The position numbers and the translations under genes were made by a program. The notes below the pieces were generated by a model. It ran no database searches. It was not told the DNA's origin and saw only the letters and a list, made by a program, of their open reading frames with translations. Source: Strobilurus pachycystidiatus (lineage: Eukaryota; Basidiomycota; Agaricomycetes; Agaricales; Physalacriaceae). From it: a stretch of DNA of 64,000 nt. Location: the NCBI GenBank assembly GCA_019915135.1, contig JAHLMK010000016.1, positions 620,001 through 684,000 of the forward strand, in the 5' to 3' direction. Within the stretch, counting starts at the first letter, position 1. Each line of letters opens with the position of its first letter. Shown here piece after piece: positions 46,465 through 57,192 of this stretch.

Positions 46465-48180
46465 TCAAGAAGCACCGACATGGGGAATCAGATACCGGTC
46501 AAAGTCCCTCCAGCGCCTCCCAACACTCGGCGGCCGCACCGTCCTCTCCATGACCTTCAGCTTAGCTCCCAAGTCCGGCAGACGAATGAGGATCTGGTTG
46601 AGCAGATCATCATTCTCCTCCTTCTCCTCCTTTTCCTTTTCTTTCCCTCTCGGATCCTTCTGTTCCTTTTCCTTTTCCTTGGCCTTACCATAACCCTCAC
46701 AACGATGCCCACATCCATGGTCGCGGTGCGCAATGACCGTGACTTCTTCGAGGTGAGCGGCATGGGCGGCGATGTTCTCCCCGACCGCAACGAGTTGCAT
46801 GGATGTGTGAAGCTTGTCTTCGTGCTGGGAGTAGGAGCACGGAAATTCGATGGTCAGCGATCGAAGGCTCGGCGGGATGGGGATCTCCTGCACCCAGCGA
46901 CTATACTGATACGCCTCTGACATGTCGTGAAAGTGCAAGGACCGCAGGTTCGGCGTTTCGGTAAAATCCAACGGGAAGACGCCATCATGGGTTTGGACTA
47001 TAAGGCTACGTTGAGCAGCGAGTAAAACAGTGATTGGAGGGGATAGATGCTTACACTGTATCCACTGTTCGGAGTGAACGTCTATCTTGAAGGTGAGAAG
47101 GGATGCGCCGATGATGTGGAAGAGGTCGCGGAGGGCGGTGACCGCTACATGAGTGTTAATCATGTACCCGACGACGAGCTCTTCGACACGTGAAAGATTG
47201 AACGGCGCCCTTCGCTGGATAAACGGTTCAAATGCGTTGCTAGATCCATGAATGTGAAGCGATTTGAGCTTCGCAGGTGTCATATCAGGCCGGCGTGGCG
47301 TACGGCCCCATTCAAAGAAGCCACTCTGGTACCACGCAAAGTGCTCAAGGTTCTCGCACTGGTGGAGGAGAGAGTTGAGCTCGTAAGAGTTTAGGAAGAG
47401 GGACGCGCAGAGATCGAGGGACGTGATTGTGGACTGAGAAAAGACTTCAAGGAAGTATTTTCGCGAGAAGGGCTGGTGGCGATGGGGGCCCTGGAGCACT
47501 TCTTCATCTTCATTGTCATCGATTGGCAAGGTGTGAGGAGGGAAAAGAATAGCGGCCTCTTCGATCTGGTTGAGTTCAGAGAATATGAGGCCGAGGATAA
47601 AGGGATCAGCCGATTCGAGGAGATGATCGTCAAAGGAAATGCTTCTTATGTAGGAAACGACGTGAGGGCAGTCGGAGAGTAGCTCGTGCAGTTCTGTACA
47701 GGTGTACAGCCTCCCAAAACGGGGATAATATTGCAACTGATGATGGTGGTGATGCCCTTGTGCTCCTTCGGCCCGACGCTTGCGATCTCGAACGAGGCAG
47801 ACGTGGCTGAATAGGTGCAGCTGTGCAGCTGGAAGAAAGGCAGAGCATGTAAGAGCACAAGATTTGAGGGTCTCGACGTCGTTGAAGTGGTAGTCTATGA
47901 TTTGTTCCCAGATTTCCAAAGGAAACCAGTTGTCGATGAACCAGTTCTCTTGAGAGAGAGAAATTAGTAAAGGAGAAGCGACGCTATTCAAGTAAGTACT
48001 TGCTTGTTGGTTTCCTACGGAATCTTGGAGGCATTGGCGAAACACGAGATAGAGACGATGGTGGACGAAGATCAAGTCTAAGAGCTGTTGGCGGCACGTG
48101 GCCTCGGCTGGGCTTCCTTCTCGACGATAATGATCGTTACCAACCGGCTTGCTCTGGACCATCCAGCGCGTCCTCTCCAC
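46465..48180 (-). CDS. F-box protein
   Basis: Three exons, 48180-48000, 47948-47057 and 47005-46465, give 537 residues. Both introns are 51 bp, so the region is also open if they are kept, but splice sites and a TACTAAT-like branch site support removal. The F-box spans about residues 68-112 (WFPLEIWEQIIDYHFND, then LKSCALTCSAF), expected to bind Skp1 in an SCF ubiquitin ligase. It is followed by leucine-rich-like repeats (SLDLCASLFLNS, LKSLHIHGSSN, LRSLHFHDMS, LRSLTIEFPCS) that would bind a target. Near the C terminus lies a Lys/Glu-rich run of about 30 residues after a CGHRCEGYGK segment. Similar F-box proteins are very numerous in mushrooms; the target is unknown. Confidence 0.85.
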   Translation of the reverse strand: MERTRWMVQSKPVGNDHYRREGSPAEATCRQQLLDLIFVHHRLYLVFRQCLQDSVGNQQASTYLNSVASPLLISLSQENWFIDNWFPLEIWEQIIDYHFNDVETLKSCALTCSAFLPAAQLHLFSHVCLVRDRKRRAEGAQGHHHHHQLQYYPRFGRLYTCTELHELLSDCPHVVSYIRSISFDDHLLESADPFILGLIFSELNQIEEAAILFPPHTLPIDDNEDEEVLQGPHRHQPFSRKYFLEVFSQSTITSLDLCASLFLNSYELNSLLHQCENLEHFAWYQSGFFEWGRTPRRPDMTPAKLKSLHIHGSSNAFEPFIQRRAPFNLSRVEELVVGYMINTHVAVTALRDLFHIIGASLLTFKIDVHSEQWIQCKHLSPPITVLLAAQRSLIVQTHDGVFPLDFTETPNLRSLHFHDMSEAYQYSRWVQEIPIPPSLRSLTIEFPCSYSQHEDKLHTSMQLVAVGENIAAHAAHLEEVTVIAHRDHGCGHRCEGYGKAKEKEKEQKDPRGKEKEKEEKEENDDLLNQILIRLPDLGAKLKVMERTVRPPSVGRRWRDFDRYLIPHVGAS

Positions 48181-48698
48181 CGCCGGCTACACTTGCTTTG
48201 CGGACTGCTAACAACGACGCCTCCCTTCCCGGCAATAGCAGGCGCTCAAACAATGGACATCGTCTTTGTTGACCTAGACGCCGACTTACTACGACTTCTG
48301 GGCCCCCCATTTCACAGTACGCCTCTGCAATAACACCTCATTGACGCCATGCGCCAATCGACAGCGAAGGCGAAACGATTCGGGACTCATTTGGGACACT
48401 TGATGAAAGACGTCTCGCTTGGAAATGAAGTGCACCGGTTTCAAATTGATCAAGTCATTCTTTTCTTTCTTGTGGATATTTCCTGCACAACAAAGTCTCT
48501 CGTTACCGCCTCCAGGCGCTCTTTGTCGCTCCTGGTGACGACCGATGGCCACAGCGCGCCGTGACGAATTCACGTGCATGTGACGATCGGGGTCTTTTTC
48601 CGGTGAACAATTGGCGTGTTGGCCTTTGTTCCATTGTCCAGTGTCTATAAACGCGTAGCCGCGGTGGATTCATCTCTCAATCAGTCCCCCCACTACTG
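48181..48698. other. Divergent promoter region of F-box and DUF6699 genes
   Basis: About 520 bp between two outward-reading genes, with small ORFs (48289-48579 minus, 48349-48564 plus) that show no motif. Confidence 0.5.
48646..48651 (+). promoter_or_regulatory. TATA element of DUF6699 gene
   Basis: TATAAA lies 48 bp before the ATG at 48699. Confidence 0.6.
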
Positions 48699-49879
48699 AT
48701 GGTTATGGCCATCTACGCACCAGCTACTGTCACTACTTCCAAGGTGCAATTCGGCTCAAAAGTCGTCTTCGTTATATCAGACAACGACCACTGCGATCCG
48801 ATTTATCTACCACGCCACCGGACATGCGGAATGCCCGCACCCATTCTCAAGAGACTTCGACCGAATGAAGATGTTGGTCAGTTCGTCCTGTATGCTGAGA
48901 CTGGGAACATCTAATTCAGATGATTGTAGCTTATCCTCGCCTTTACGCTTACCCACGCACCCGCCAAAGCAGCTACAAGCCCTGGTCCGAACTTCACCAT
49001 CGCCGTGGCTCCGATGCAGATACCAAGCCACCAAGGAGGAGGAGTGAGAACCAGGCCACGAACAGCGCCAGCCACGACAAGGCCTTGAAGACCACTGACA
49101 GGCAGAAGCCTTCGCTGCGAATCGAAACTCGCTGGGGCATCGACACCACCGCCAACATTCTCGTCATACCGCCCAGCCCTGTAGCCATGGTGATTGATCC
49201 GCCCACCAGAACGTCCACTCCTCCCCTGCTGTCCGCTCGCCCTCAACGCGATCACATCCCACTTCACCACACCAGTGAGACTGTCACTCGCACCCCGGCA
49301 GCCCGACATAGGCGTACGCGCTCGCACCACCGCCGCGACTCGTTCAATCTGCAGAGTCTCTCCACTGCCCTACCTCCTCCGTCGTCGGACTACCGTCTCC
49401 ACGTTGACTTGTCGACGACTCGGCCGCTGCTATGGTCCCTCTTCGACGCTCCGTCCCCAAAGAGCGTCACCATGCCCTCCACGATGATGCTGCGAGACAC
49501 ACAAACACAGCTGGAGTTGCTAGCATGCCCCGGGGCGGCGTCGCTCACGGTGCATACGCATCCGATCTTCCCCTCTGTCAGGCTGCCTGGGTCGGCGACG
49601 GTGAAGGAGGTGTTGGGTGGGATATACGGGTCGCTTTGTCAGGAGCTCGGGCATGAGAAGATGATGGACCAGACCGTCCTGGCGTCGAGGGTGAAGCGTC
49701 TACACCTTCGGGGACGTGCCGAAAAGGACAAGTTGAGGCTCGATTTGTTGGATGGGTATGTGATGTTCCATGGGCTCGAGGTTGTCAACTGTCAGTATCG
49801 GGATGGAGAGGGGGTGCATATCGAGTGTCAGTTGCATTTGAGGAGGGAGAGGAGCTGGGATAAGGAGATTCACCTGTAA
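48699..49879 (+). CDS. DUF6699-domain protein
   Basis: Two exons, 48699-48872 and 48920-49879, joined in phase 0, give 377 residues; an in-frame ATG at 48705 is an alternative start. The first 160 residues are rich in Ser, Thr, Pro and Arg and probably disordered. The C-terminal domain (about 210-370) shows the DUF6699 pattern: YRLHVDLSTTRPLLWSLFD, LTVHTHPIFPSVRLP, ATVKEVLGGIYGSL, VKRLHLRGRAEKDKLRLD and a closing VHIECQLHLRR. DUF6699 proteins are widespread in basidiomycetes and have no assigned biochemical role. Base composition matches its neighbours. Confidence 0.78.
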
Positions 49880-50173
49880 TCGTAATTGTGTGTCTCATTT
49901 TCGCTTATGATTTTGTATGTACGATGACAGCTGTGGATAGATATAGTACTTTACCTGTTTTGGGCACGATATTTTATGATGTACGCCTTCGGCTGATCTT
50001 GTAAACAGAAGAGCCTTCTAGCTCGATTACGCATTCGCACGACAACACGTACGATGGCACGTTCAATTTATCCTATTTGCTCTGCGACGAAGCTGCGACA
50101 TTGGAGGAAGTTCCCCGGGGAACATCACAAGGTATATATACCACGACAGAAGGCAATGGAGAAAGAGTTATCG
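49880..50173. other. Convergent 3' gap
   Basis: Just under 300 bp between converging 3' ends of the DUF6699 and kinase genes; nothing recognised. Confidence 0.5.
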
Positions 50174-52237
50174 TTACATGCGCGCGAAGCGGGTATAAAC
50201 GTCCTTCATTACGGGCCTCCCCTGGGGATGAGTCTGCCAACAATCCTGCACGATACGCCATATCGCTTCAGGCACGTCCTGGGGGCGAGAGGGTCTCTCC
50301 TTCGTACGTGCTATCTTGAGGACGCAGTCCATCTCGCCCAGTTTGCGTCCAAACGGTACGTCTCCCGTATAAACCTGAGGATGAGCAACGCTTTGGTAAG
50401 AACATGAGTTCTGAATGGAGTTCAACCTCACCTCGACGACGAGCATAGCAAAGGAGAAGACATCACTTTCTTGTGTCGCCTTGGCACTCTTGAGTCCGTA
50501 CTCCCCTGGCAACAAGCGTTCTGGTGCCATGTATCGAGCAGTGCCGCCTGCCGCCCTTGACGTATTTGAGAGAATGGTACTGGCCAGTGAAGAGCTTTGA
50601 GTCCAAGAGAGTCCAGTCCGCGCGAGACCTTGCTGTAACTCGCGATGAGTGACACCTCCCGATGCTTGAGCTTGATCGCCTGCGGGCCGTCTCGGGCCAG
50701 GTGCGGAGATGAAGGAGAGACCGAAATCGGCCAAACACGCAGTGCCATCTAGCTTTACAAGGACATTGGGCTATAGACAGTCAATTAAAGTCACCGTAGA
50801 AGATGGTCCACGTACTCCTTTAATGTCACCGTGGATAATGCCGTGTCTATGCACAAAATCGAGACCGTCAGCGACTTGTTCCAGCTACTCCATATTTGTA
50901 TGATAAATCAGGCTCTATAATCGCAAGTGGGATACACACAAGCTCTTTCTTTCCTGCTTCCGGATGTGCAGAGACGTAGGTCGTGATGTCCCCATTCTCC
51001 TGCCAGGGCGTCAGAATCCAAAATTCATACTTCTCAGTGTCGCATATAATTCCACGCGACTGGAGAACGTTCGGATGTGACAGACGGTGTATGATGAGGC
51101 CTTCCGTGATGAATTGCTGCCGGACAAGTCAACCTGTGCTGTGATACCCACGTACAAAACTGCAAAATTCTCACCTGTATACAACTTCTAAAGTTGTTTT
51201 TGCAGACGCGGACAATCTTGACCGCAACCACTTCTCCACTTGGAGTCTTGGCTTCTCTAACGCAAGACGTTCCGCCAGTCTTTGTCACACTGTCGCTGAA
51301 GTCGAGGGTGTTTTCGTCCTTTGCGTACATGATCCTGCTAGGAATCAACGTGAAGGTGGTACAGATTCTGAAGAAGCGACTCAAGTAAGGTGCAAATTGT
51401 GAGTGCGAAGGCTCAATCTCCTACAAGACAGTCTCCGTTCAGTATGTTCCATGCGAAAAAGGACTCACGACTGAGTAGAGAGACTCACTCGAATTAGACT
51501 GTCAAGAGCATCGACACAGATTTGCGCACTGCTTCTCACATCATCGTATTCACCAGGGGGACATTTCTGCCTGAGACGATGGGTGAAGTCTGTGATGCAG
51601 TGGAAAACCTCCTTCCGCCATCGATCATACCTGCCGCCAATGTCAGTGCAAATTGGCGAGCTCAGGAAACGCAAAACTCACTCTGCATCGGACATCTCAT
51701 GAAAATACTTGGTCGAAATTGAGGGGTTCCGATTCTCTTGATCTTGAAGTCGATCTATCAGTAAGAGAATGGCCACACAACCTTCGTCCGGATTCTCACA
51801 ATCTACAGGCCTCCAGAGAGCACACATCATATCTCGGCGGATGCTTTCGTGATTTCGTATCCAGTCCAACGTAGGCTTCATACGCCATTTCTCGAGTCGC
51901 GCAGAGACGTGGTAGCATTTTTGTACATACTTCTTGAGACATGAACGAATGCCTGAGCTCTTCCACGATCATTGGAACCACGAGTAGATCTCACCTTTCT
52001 TTTTTGTATGACCGGAGTGCTGGACGACTTCGCCCAGTCAAAGAGGCGATCAAATAGCGTGCAGATGCACAGTATCCATTCCTACAGGCTGATTAGATGG
52101 CAGGGCAACGACTGGCAGATACACACAGCGCCGAAAGGTGCCTGCATGCGCATCGATCTCATGCGCGAGATGCGTTGCATAATCTCGTCATTGTCTAGGT
52201 AGATGGGTTCCATAATGGCAGTGGGAGAAAGGGCCAT
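50174..52237 (-). CDS. Protein kinase, tyrosine-kinase-like type
   Basis: Ten exons: 52237-52127, 52081-51995, 51957-51931, 51890-51682, 51630-51469, 51379-51175, 51116-50940, 50884-50816, 50770-50432 and 50374-50174; phases close to 528 residues. The N-terminal 200 residues are helical and not recognised. The kinase domain shows VVAVKIV (Lys253), IIHRLSHPNVLQSRGI, HGIIHGDIKGPNVLV (catalytic Asp346), LADFGLSF (Asp364), GTARYMAPERL, DVFSFAMLVVE, VPFGR and GRPVMKDV. HGDIK instead of HRDLK is usual in this mushroom kinase group. The glycine-rich loop is weak (TKTGGTSCV), so nucleotide binding may be altered. The third exon is bounded by a very short 37-bp intron, so the first two exons are less certain than the rest; an ATG at 51972 is an alternative start. 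Confidence 0.82.
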
Positions 52238-52365
52238 GCCTCGAGGCGAAGGTACATCGCCTCAGATGAAGCCACATCACGTTACCTAGCCCGAGCTTGT
52301 GGGCGCCTTTTCCGGACAGGATGACCTGTAGCACGATCTCACTGCTTGGACCAAAAACAAGGCGT

Positions 52366-52449
52366 GGCCTTATGGTCTAGTCGCATGATTCCTCGTTTGG
52401 GTGGTGTAACTTTTCGAGGAGGTCTCGGGTTCAATTCCCGATGAGGCCC
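52366..52449 (+). tRNA. tRNA-Pro (anticodon UGG) with 12-nt intron
   Basis: The cloverleaf closes: acceptor GGCCTTA with TGAGGCC, D-arm with A-box TGGTCTAGTCG, anticodon stem CCTCG/CGAGG, anticodon TGG at 52398-52400, T-arm with B-box GGTTCAATTCC and discriminator C at 52449. A 12-nt intron follows base 37 (about 52402-52413), the canonical nuclear tRNA intron site. TTTT starts at 52451 as the polymerase III stop. Confidence 0.93.
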
Positions 52450-52450
52450 A

Positions 52451-52454
52451 TTTT
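52451..52454 (+). terminator. RNA polymerase III terminator of tRNA-Pro
   Basis: TTTT directly after the mature tRNA end. Confidence 0.7.
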
Positions 52455-52491
52455 CACATTTTGCCCAAGCCCTACGTTAGGGTGGCGCAGT

Positions 52492-52822
52492 TAGGGTGGC
52501 GCAGTAAACCTCGGCCGTCGGTTTGAAACCGTTACTTACCGACCTTCATTTTGGCTTAGGTTTCGATACTGTTACTAACGGTTTCAGTACCGACACGTGA
52601 TGTGCACACGTGATGGGCGCGCCGCCCTCCCGCCCCATCCCCGGCGTCTTGTTGTTGGCCTCAGCCTTGCCCAGCAGCGCCGCGGCCGTCACGTGAAGCC
52701 ATCACGTGCCGGTATCGAAACCTCTAAACCTACTCCTCAACCTTTCGATACCGTATCAATACCGTTAATAACCGCAGTAAACCCGAGGTGTATCAAAACC
52801 TAGGGTTTACTGCGCCACCCTA
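52492..52822. mobile_element. Fold-back / MITE-like element, 331 bp
   Basis: Perfect 19-bp terminal inverted repeats (TAGGGTGGCGCAGTAAACC at 52492-52510; its reverse complement at 52804-52822). Internal inverted repeats continue the symmetry: 52580-52602 pairs with 52700-52722, each containing CACGTGATG or CATCACGTG and a GGTTTC/GAAACC end. There is no coding capacity. An extra direct copy of TTAGGGTGGCGCAG sits immediately left (52477-52490), and a partial copy of the repeat follows on the right. No clear target-site duplication is visible, so the exact ends are uncertain. Confidence 0.8.
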
Positions 52823-52921
52823 GGCGCAGTAAAGTTTAAACCTACCGGGCCTACGTCGTACGAAAATTGAAATCCTTGTTAGGGCCGTGGGGTTACGGGT
52901 AAAGTTTAAACCTCCAGAGGT

Positions 52922-52943
52922 GGTACCAAACCGGTTTGGTACC
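52922..52943. repeat. 22-bp perfect palindrome
   Basis: GGTACCAAACC is followed at once by its exact reverse complement. The 15-mer GTAAAGTTTAAACCT lies at 52829 and again at 52899, bracketing the space between this palindrome and the fold-back element. Confidence 0.75.
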
Positions 52944-53748
52944 GCCGCCCCGCCAGGTTTGAAGACACTGCTTCAAGACAGTTGTTCACCCATGTAGACC
53001 CAGAGTCAGACTTCACTGATAAAGACAAGGGCGAGTCTCCCTTCTCGCTATGCTTCCTGGGTATCTATGCTATGGTCTGGTCATTCTACTCGCCGCTGTT
53101 ATTATTGGTCGTCTCAGCTCGATATCTATATGTTTTCCATGGGTTTCACCTAGTTCAGCGCGGTTCAAGTTCAACCTAGCTTGTCCGCGGCCGCGCGTGT
53201 CCCCCATACGAGCAAGTGTTCTCTGGAGGAGAACAGGACGGCAAAGGGTCAAGATCATAGACTGCGCTGACATGTATAATTTGGGAGAGCATCGCCTCGC
53301 TTGCAGGCTGCTTGAATTGAATCAATCCTTGATGTGAGCTTGCTCTGAGTCAGACAACGCTACCCGCGGCTATGGAATGCACTCGAACCGAAATCCGTAA
53401 GCAAGATTACGAAGAACGCGCGTCGACATGATCGGTTACACGTCGATCCATTCCTTTTGGAGAATTAACTGATGCCGCCTTCAAGCATACCGGCACCAAA
53501 TAGTTCTCTAAGTGGGTTGCAGGTGTAATGCACCATGAAAGAGCGAGATATTGAGTGGGATCTACAGTCTGGAATGGCGACTGAATGGCGCAGTGACATG
53601 CGCAGCAATCCCGGAGGTGGTGATAGCAATCCAAAGTCAAAAGGAAATGGAGATGAGTAAAGCCGGCCACGCAAGCGAGGCGTGAGAAATCGGCTTGGCA
53701 GATATGAATACGCGTTCGTTCCACTTTTGCCCTCATACCACCACCACC

Positions 53749-55565
53749 ATGCAGACAGCATCCCCGACGTTCCCGCCGTCGTTCTTCTCGTCGTCGTCGC
53801 AGGACATGCACGACTTTCTCAACTCGGAGCTCTTTGCCTCGTCGCCCTCTTCGGCGTCCTCGCCAGCATCCTCATCGGCGGTCCTCACTCCGCCCCAACC
53901 CGCCCCTCTCGCCAGCTTCCCCGACGTTTATTCCAGCAGCGACCTTTTTCCCGCTGCCGATCTCAGTGTGCAGTCCGATCTGTTCAACTTTCTACAAGGC
54001 GGAGACATAAAGAACAACGCATTCGACGACTTTATGCACGCCTTTGGGGCCAACGATTCCATGGGCATCGACCCGTCTCTCATGACCTCTCATTCTCCCT
54101 CGAATTCGAGCCCGGAAACATCGCATTCACCCGTCGCATCCTCCTCACAATCCTCTCCTTCGTACTCTGCACCTTCACCCATCGAGCCCATCAAGGCTGG
54201 CGGCCACGGCAAAGCCCGCAAGGGCACCGTACAGACTGGCGGCGTCAAAAAGACTGCCGTCTCCACGTCTCGCGCTGCAGCGAAGAAGGAAATCAAGGAG
54301 ATTGATGTTGACAACGAGGACGACCACGACGAGCTTGATGGCGAAATCCCAGCCTCATGGCGACCGCCACCCGAAGTGTACGCCAAGATGACCAGCAAGG
54401 AGAAGCGCCAGCTCCGGAACAAAATCAGCGCTCGTAACTTCCGTGTTCGGAGGAAAGGTATGTATTTATCCTCTTCTTTTCTTTTGTGCATGTGCTCATC
54501 ATTTTCTGTAGAATACATCTCGACTTTGGAACTTGATATTGCCGAACGAGATCGGCTACTCACCGCCATTCGTTCAGAACTCGGCTCGACGCAGAGCGAA
54601 AATCAAGCTCTTCGGGGAGAAATAGATGCTCTCAAGCAAGTCCTCCTAGGCGGTGGCACCGTCAAGCAAGAACCGTCGCCCACATTCTCTTCCTCTTCTC
54701 TCTTCTCTACCTCTTCTCCCAAAGACATCCTGTCTTCATCTTGGGGCGGCCTCTCAAGCGCTCGTGTCAACACCGTGCTCATGCCGGAATGGGGCAACAA
54801 GGGTTTGCAAGAAAACATCAACCCCGCCCTCAATTCCTCTGCACCCGTCCCTGCAACGTCCACCCTCGCGCAAAAGGGCTTCGACGGCTTTGCCGATGGT
54901 AACGCGTTCACGCTCAAGAACCTCGATGCGTACGTCCTTTCTTTTCCTCCGACGTTTCGGTTTTTCTGATACCGTTGAACAGTTATCGGATGCAACTGTG
55001 GACGAAGATGGCGTCGCAGCACACCATACCGGGATCATCGCCGACGAGCTCGCCTTCGCCTCCGCCGATGCCTCAGCCACATCACTCGCCTCTGCCCGAT
55101 CCGAGGTTCTCGCCGTCGCCGTTCACGAACCCGTCGTTGCCGTACCTTACTGGGTCGCCGACGCTGCATGGGCTGGCGAGCAACATGGGCGTCAAGTTCT
55201 TCCGGGACTCGAAGCCGACGCCTGGTGCGAGCTTGGGGTCGATCTTGTCTGGCAAGAACTCGTCCTCGCTCAAGAAGCCCTTGGCTGGTCCGCAGCCTAC
55301 GCCGGAGCAGGCGCTCATCGCCACCCTTGCTCATCAGACACTGTTCAAGCGTCTTGGTGGGGCGTTCTGGGACGCGTTCGCCGGGGACAAGTCTCAGTCT
55401 CCGTCCCCATCGTCGTCGTTGGACAGCGACAAGGTGCGCCGGGTCTTGGAAGGCAAGGCTGTGGTGCGCGTTGTGGATGTCGAGCCGAAGAAGGAGGAGC
55501 CGAGGGATGTCGTGTGTTCGATCTTGGAGGAGAGTATGAGGAGTTTGACGTTGGGCAAGAAGTAA
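53749..55565 (+). CDS. bZIP transcription factor
   Basis: Three exons, 53749-54457, 54512-54929 and 54983-55565, give 569 residues with closed phases. The ATG at 53749 has a good context (ACCACCATG); an in-frame ATG at 53704 is an alternative. The first 110 residues are rich in Ser, Pro, Asp and Phe, like activation domains. The DNA-contacting basic region KRQLRNKISARNFRVRRK (about 219-236) carries the N-x7-R signature (Asn224, Arg232); intron 1 falls exactly between it and the leucine zipper (EYISTLELD, LLTAIRSEL, LRGEIDALKQ). A later conserved segment is TLKNLDAYRMQLWTKMA. The C terminus is again Ser/Pro-rich and acidic. It resembles the fungal bZIP group with an NKISARNFR basic region; targets are unknown. 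Confidence 0.92.
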
Positions 55566-56042
55566 AGAAGTAGGTATATAGTTAACTTATTGTATTTGTG
55601 GAGTAAGACACCCTCACTCAGCTTGTTTGCTTTTGGTAGTATTCTCGAATTAATTGTACGTTGTAGAACAAGACTTTCGTGTGAAAGACTTCTCGGGACT
55701 TGGGCATTCATCTATCCGCGCATTGATTTTCGCGGACTCGGGCGGTCAACTCGCCATCTCATTCGCCCACGGTGTTCTCTTTTACAGATCATTTGGGGTA
55801 AGTACAATAAGTATGCGCACAACGTATCGAATATATAACTTTGATACCTACCCCACATTCTGTGTGATCACCGGTACCCGATCGCGACACCGCCTTCTCT
55901 CCTTAGCCATCAACAACGACAACGACAATGGAGGCTTGCAGGGTCTTGAATTTTTACGAAACTAAGCAGCTGAAAGCCTGACTGCTTGCTCGGTTCTCGG
56001 TTTGCATCGAGCCGGGGTTTGACTACTCGCTTGTTTCTTGCC
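55566..56042. other. Intergenic between bZIP and enoyl-CoA hydratase genes
   Basis: About 480 bp; short ORFs at 55590-55965 have no motif. Holds a bZIP 3' UTR and the next promoter. Confidence 0.5.
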
Positions 56043-57192
56043 ATGAACCTCGACTACACAAAGCTCGGATTCACGCACGTCCTGCCCGTGTTGGACGGCG
56101 CTGTGCTGGTGGCGACGCTGAACAATGCCAAACAGTTCGTGTGGTGCTCCGAGTCCGTTGTTTGCTGCTTACCTCTGGGGGTACTCAGGCGAAATACGTT
56201 CAGCGAAGGCGTCATACACGACTTGCTCCGGATCTTCGCGCTGGCAGACAAGGACGACCGCGTGCGCGTCGTGATCGTGACGGCGGAGCCCGACGCGCCG
56301 GCATATTGCTCGGGGGTGCGCTATTGTCTGAGACTGCGCATGTGCTATGAGAATTGACTGGGAGATACGCAGGCGGACCTGAGTGGGGGATGGAAAGTCC
56401 TACGCTCAGCCGACTCGTCGTTCGGTGTGTCGCACATCTTTGGACGTGACTCTCGCTGATGGATAGACTATAGAGGACGCGGAGCCAGGAGGTGTGATAT
56501 CCATGGCAGTCATGAACTGCAGGAAGATTACCATCGCAGCGGTAAACGGACACGCTGTTCGTCTGCCTTACTGATCCCTCCATATCTCACAAATCTAACT
56601 GGACAGCACTAGGCTGGAGTAGGCATCACGGGCATGCAGCTACCATACGACTTCCGCTTTGCCTGGGCAGGCGCCAAGCTCGTGTTTCCCTTCGTGCGCC
56701 GCGGCATCGCGCCCGAGGCACTCTCGACCTATACCCTCCCACAACTCATCGGCTTAGCCCGAGCCAAAGCCGTCCTCCTCTCCGGCGCGACTCTATCACC
56801 ATCCTCGCCGCTCCTCTCTGGCCTATACCACGACATCCTCCCAGAGCGTGCAGATGTCTTCCCCGCTGCGCTGGCGTTTGCCAATGAATTGGCTGCGGAC
56901 ACCAGTCAGGTCGCTGTGGCGTATACTAAGGGACTCTTGGTGCATTCGCCGCAGACGGTGGGAGGTGTATTGAGGCTGGAGAAGGCTGCGCTTGATGAGT
57001 TGTCGAGGAAGGGCGATGCGAATGAGGCGGCGAGGGCGTTTCTGGAGCGGAGACCGGCAAAGATGAAGGATGGACTCTCGGAATTGGGGTCGGCGGTGTA
57101 TCCTTGGGTAAGTGCTTTCGTTCAATGCGTCGAGGCACGTTAAGCTAATGGTTTGCCAGTGGGATACTACGTTACCTGGCCCCAAGCTGTGA
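56043..57192 (+). CDS. Enoyl-CoA hydratase/isomerase family protein, peroxisomal
   Basis: Six exons, 56043-56134, 56189-56315, 56373-56424, 56474-56556, 56613-57107 and 57160-57192, give 293 residues with closed phases. Crotonase-fold features: VLVATLNNAKQRNTFSEG, VRVVIVTAEPDAPAYCSGADLSG (oxyanion-hole strand and loop), CRKITIAAVNGHAAGVGI, then DFRFAWAGAKLVFPFVRRGIAPEALSTYTLP. The last exon encodes only WDTTLPGPKL plus stop, and the terminal PKL fits the PTS1 peroxisomal signal. A role in peroxisomal beta-oxidation, such as delta3,delta2-enoyl-CoA isomerase, is likely; the exact reaction is not settled by the residues. If the final intron is kept, translation runs on for 12 codons without PKL. 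Confidence 0.88.

Larger units (their letters stand above)
52450..53748. other. Gap: tRNA 3' flank, fold-back element, bZIP upstream region
   Basis: About 1.3 kb. Beyond the listed repeats, 52980-53700 has two overlapping plus ORFs of 65 and 95 codons with hydrophobic runs but no motif. The right end should hold the promoter and leader of the bZIP gene. Confidence 0.5.

Noticed and set aside
46557..46790. 77-codon Arg/Lys-rich minus ORF
   Set aside because: Shadow of the Lys/Glu-rich region of the F-box gene in another frame.
52477..52510. TTAGGG motifs as possible telomere-like repeats
   Set aside because: TTAGGG occurs only as part of TTAGGGTGGCGCAG, the end repeat of the fold-back element, not as a tandem hexamer array.
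54653..55573. 306-codon ORF in a second frame over the bZIP gene
   Set aside because: The bZIP frame has the basic region, zipper and spliced phase closure; the other frame is a composition artefact.
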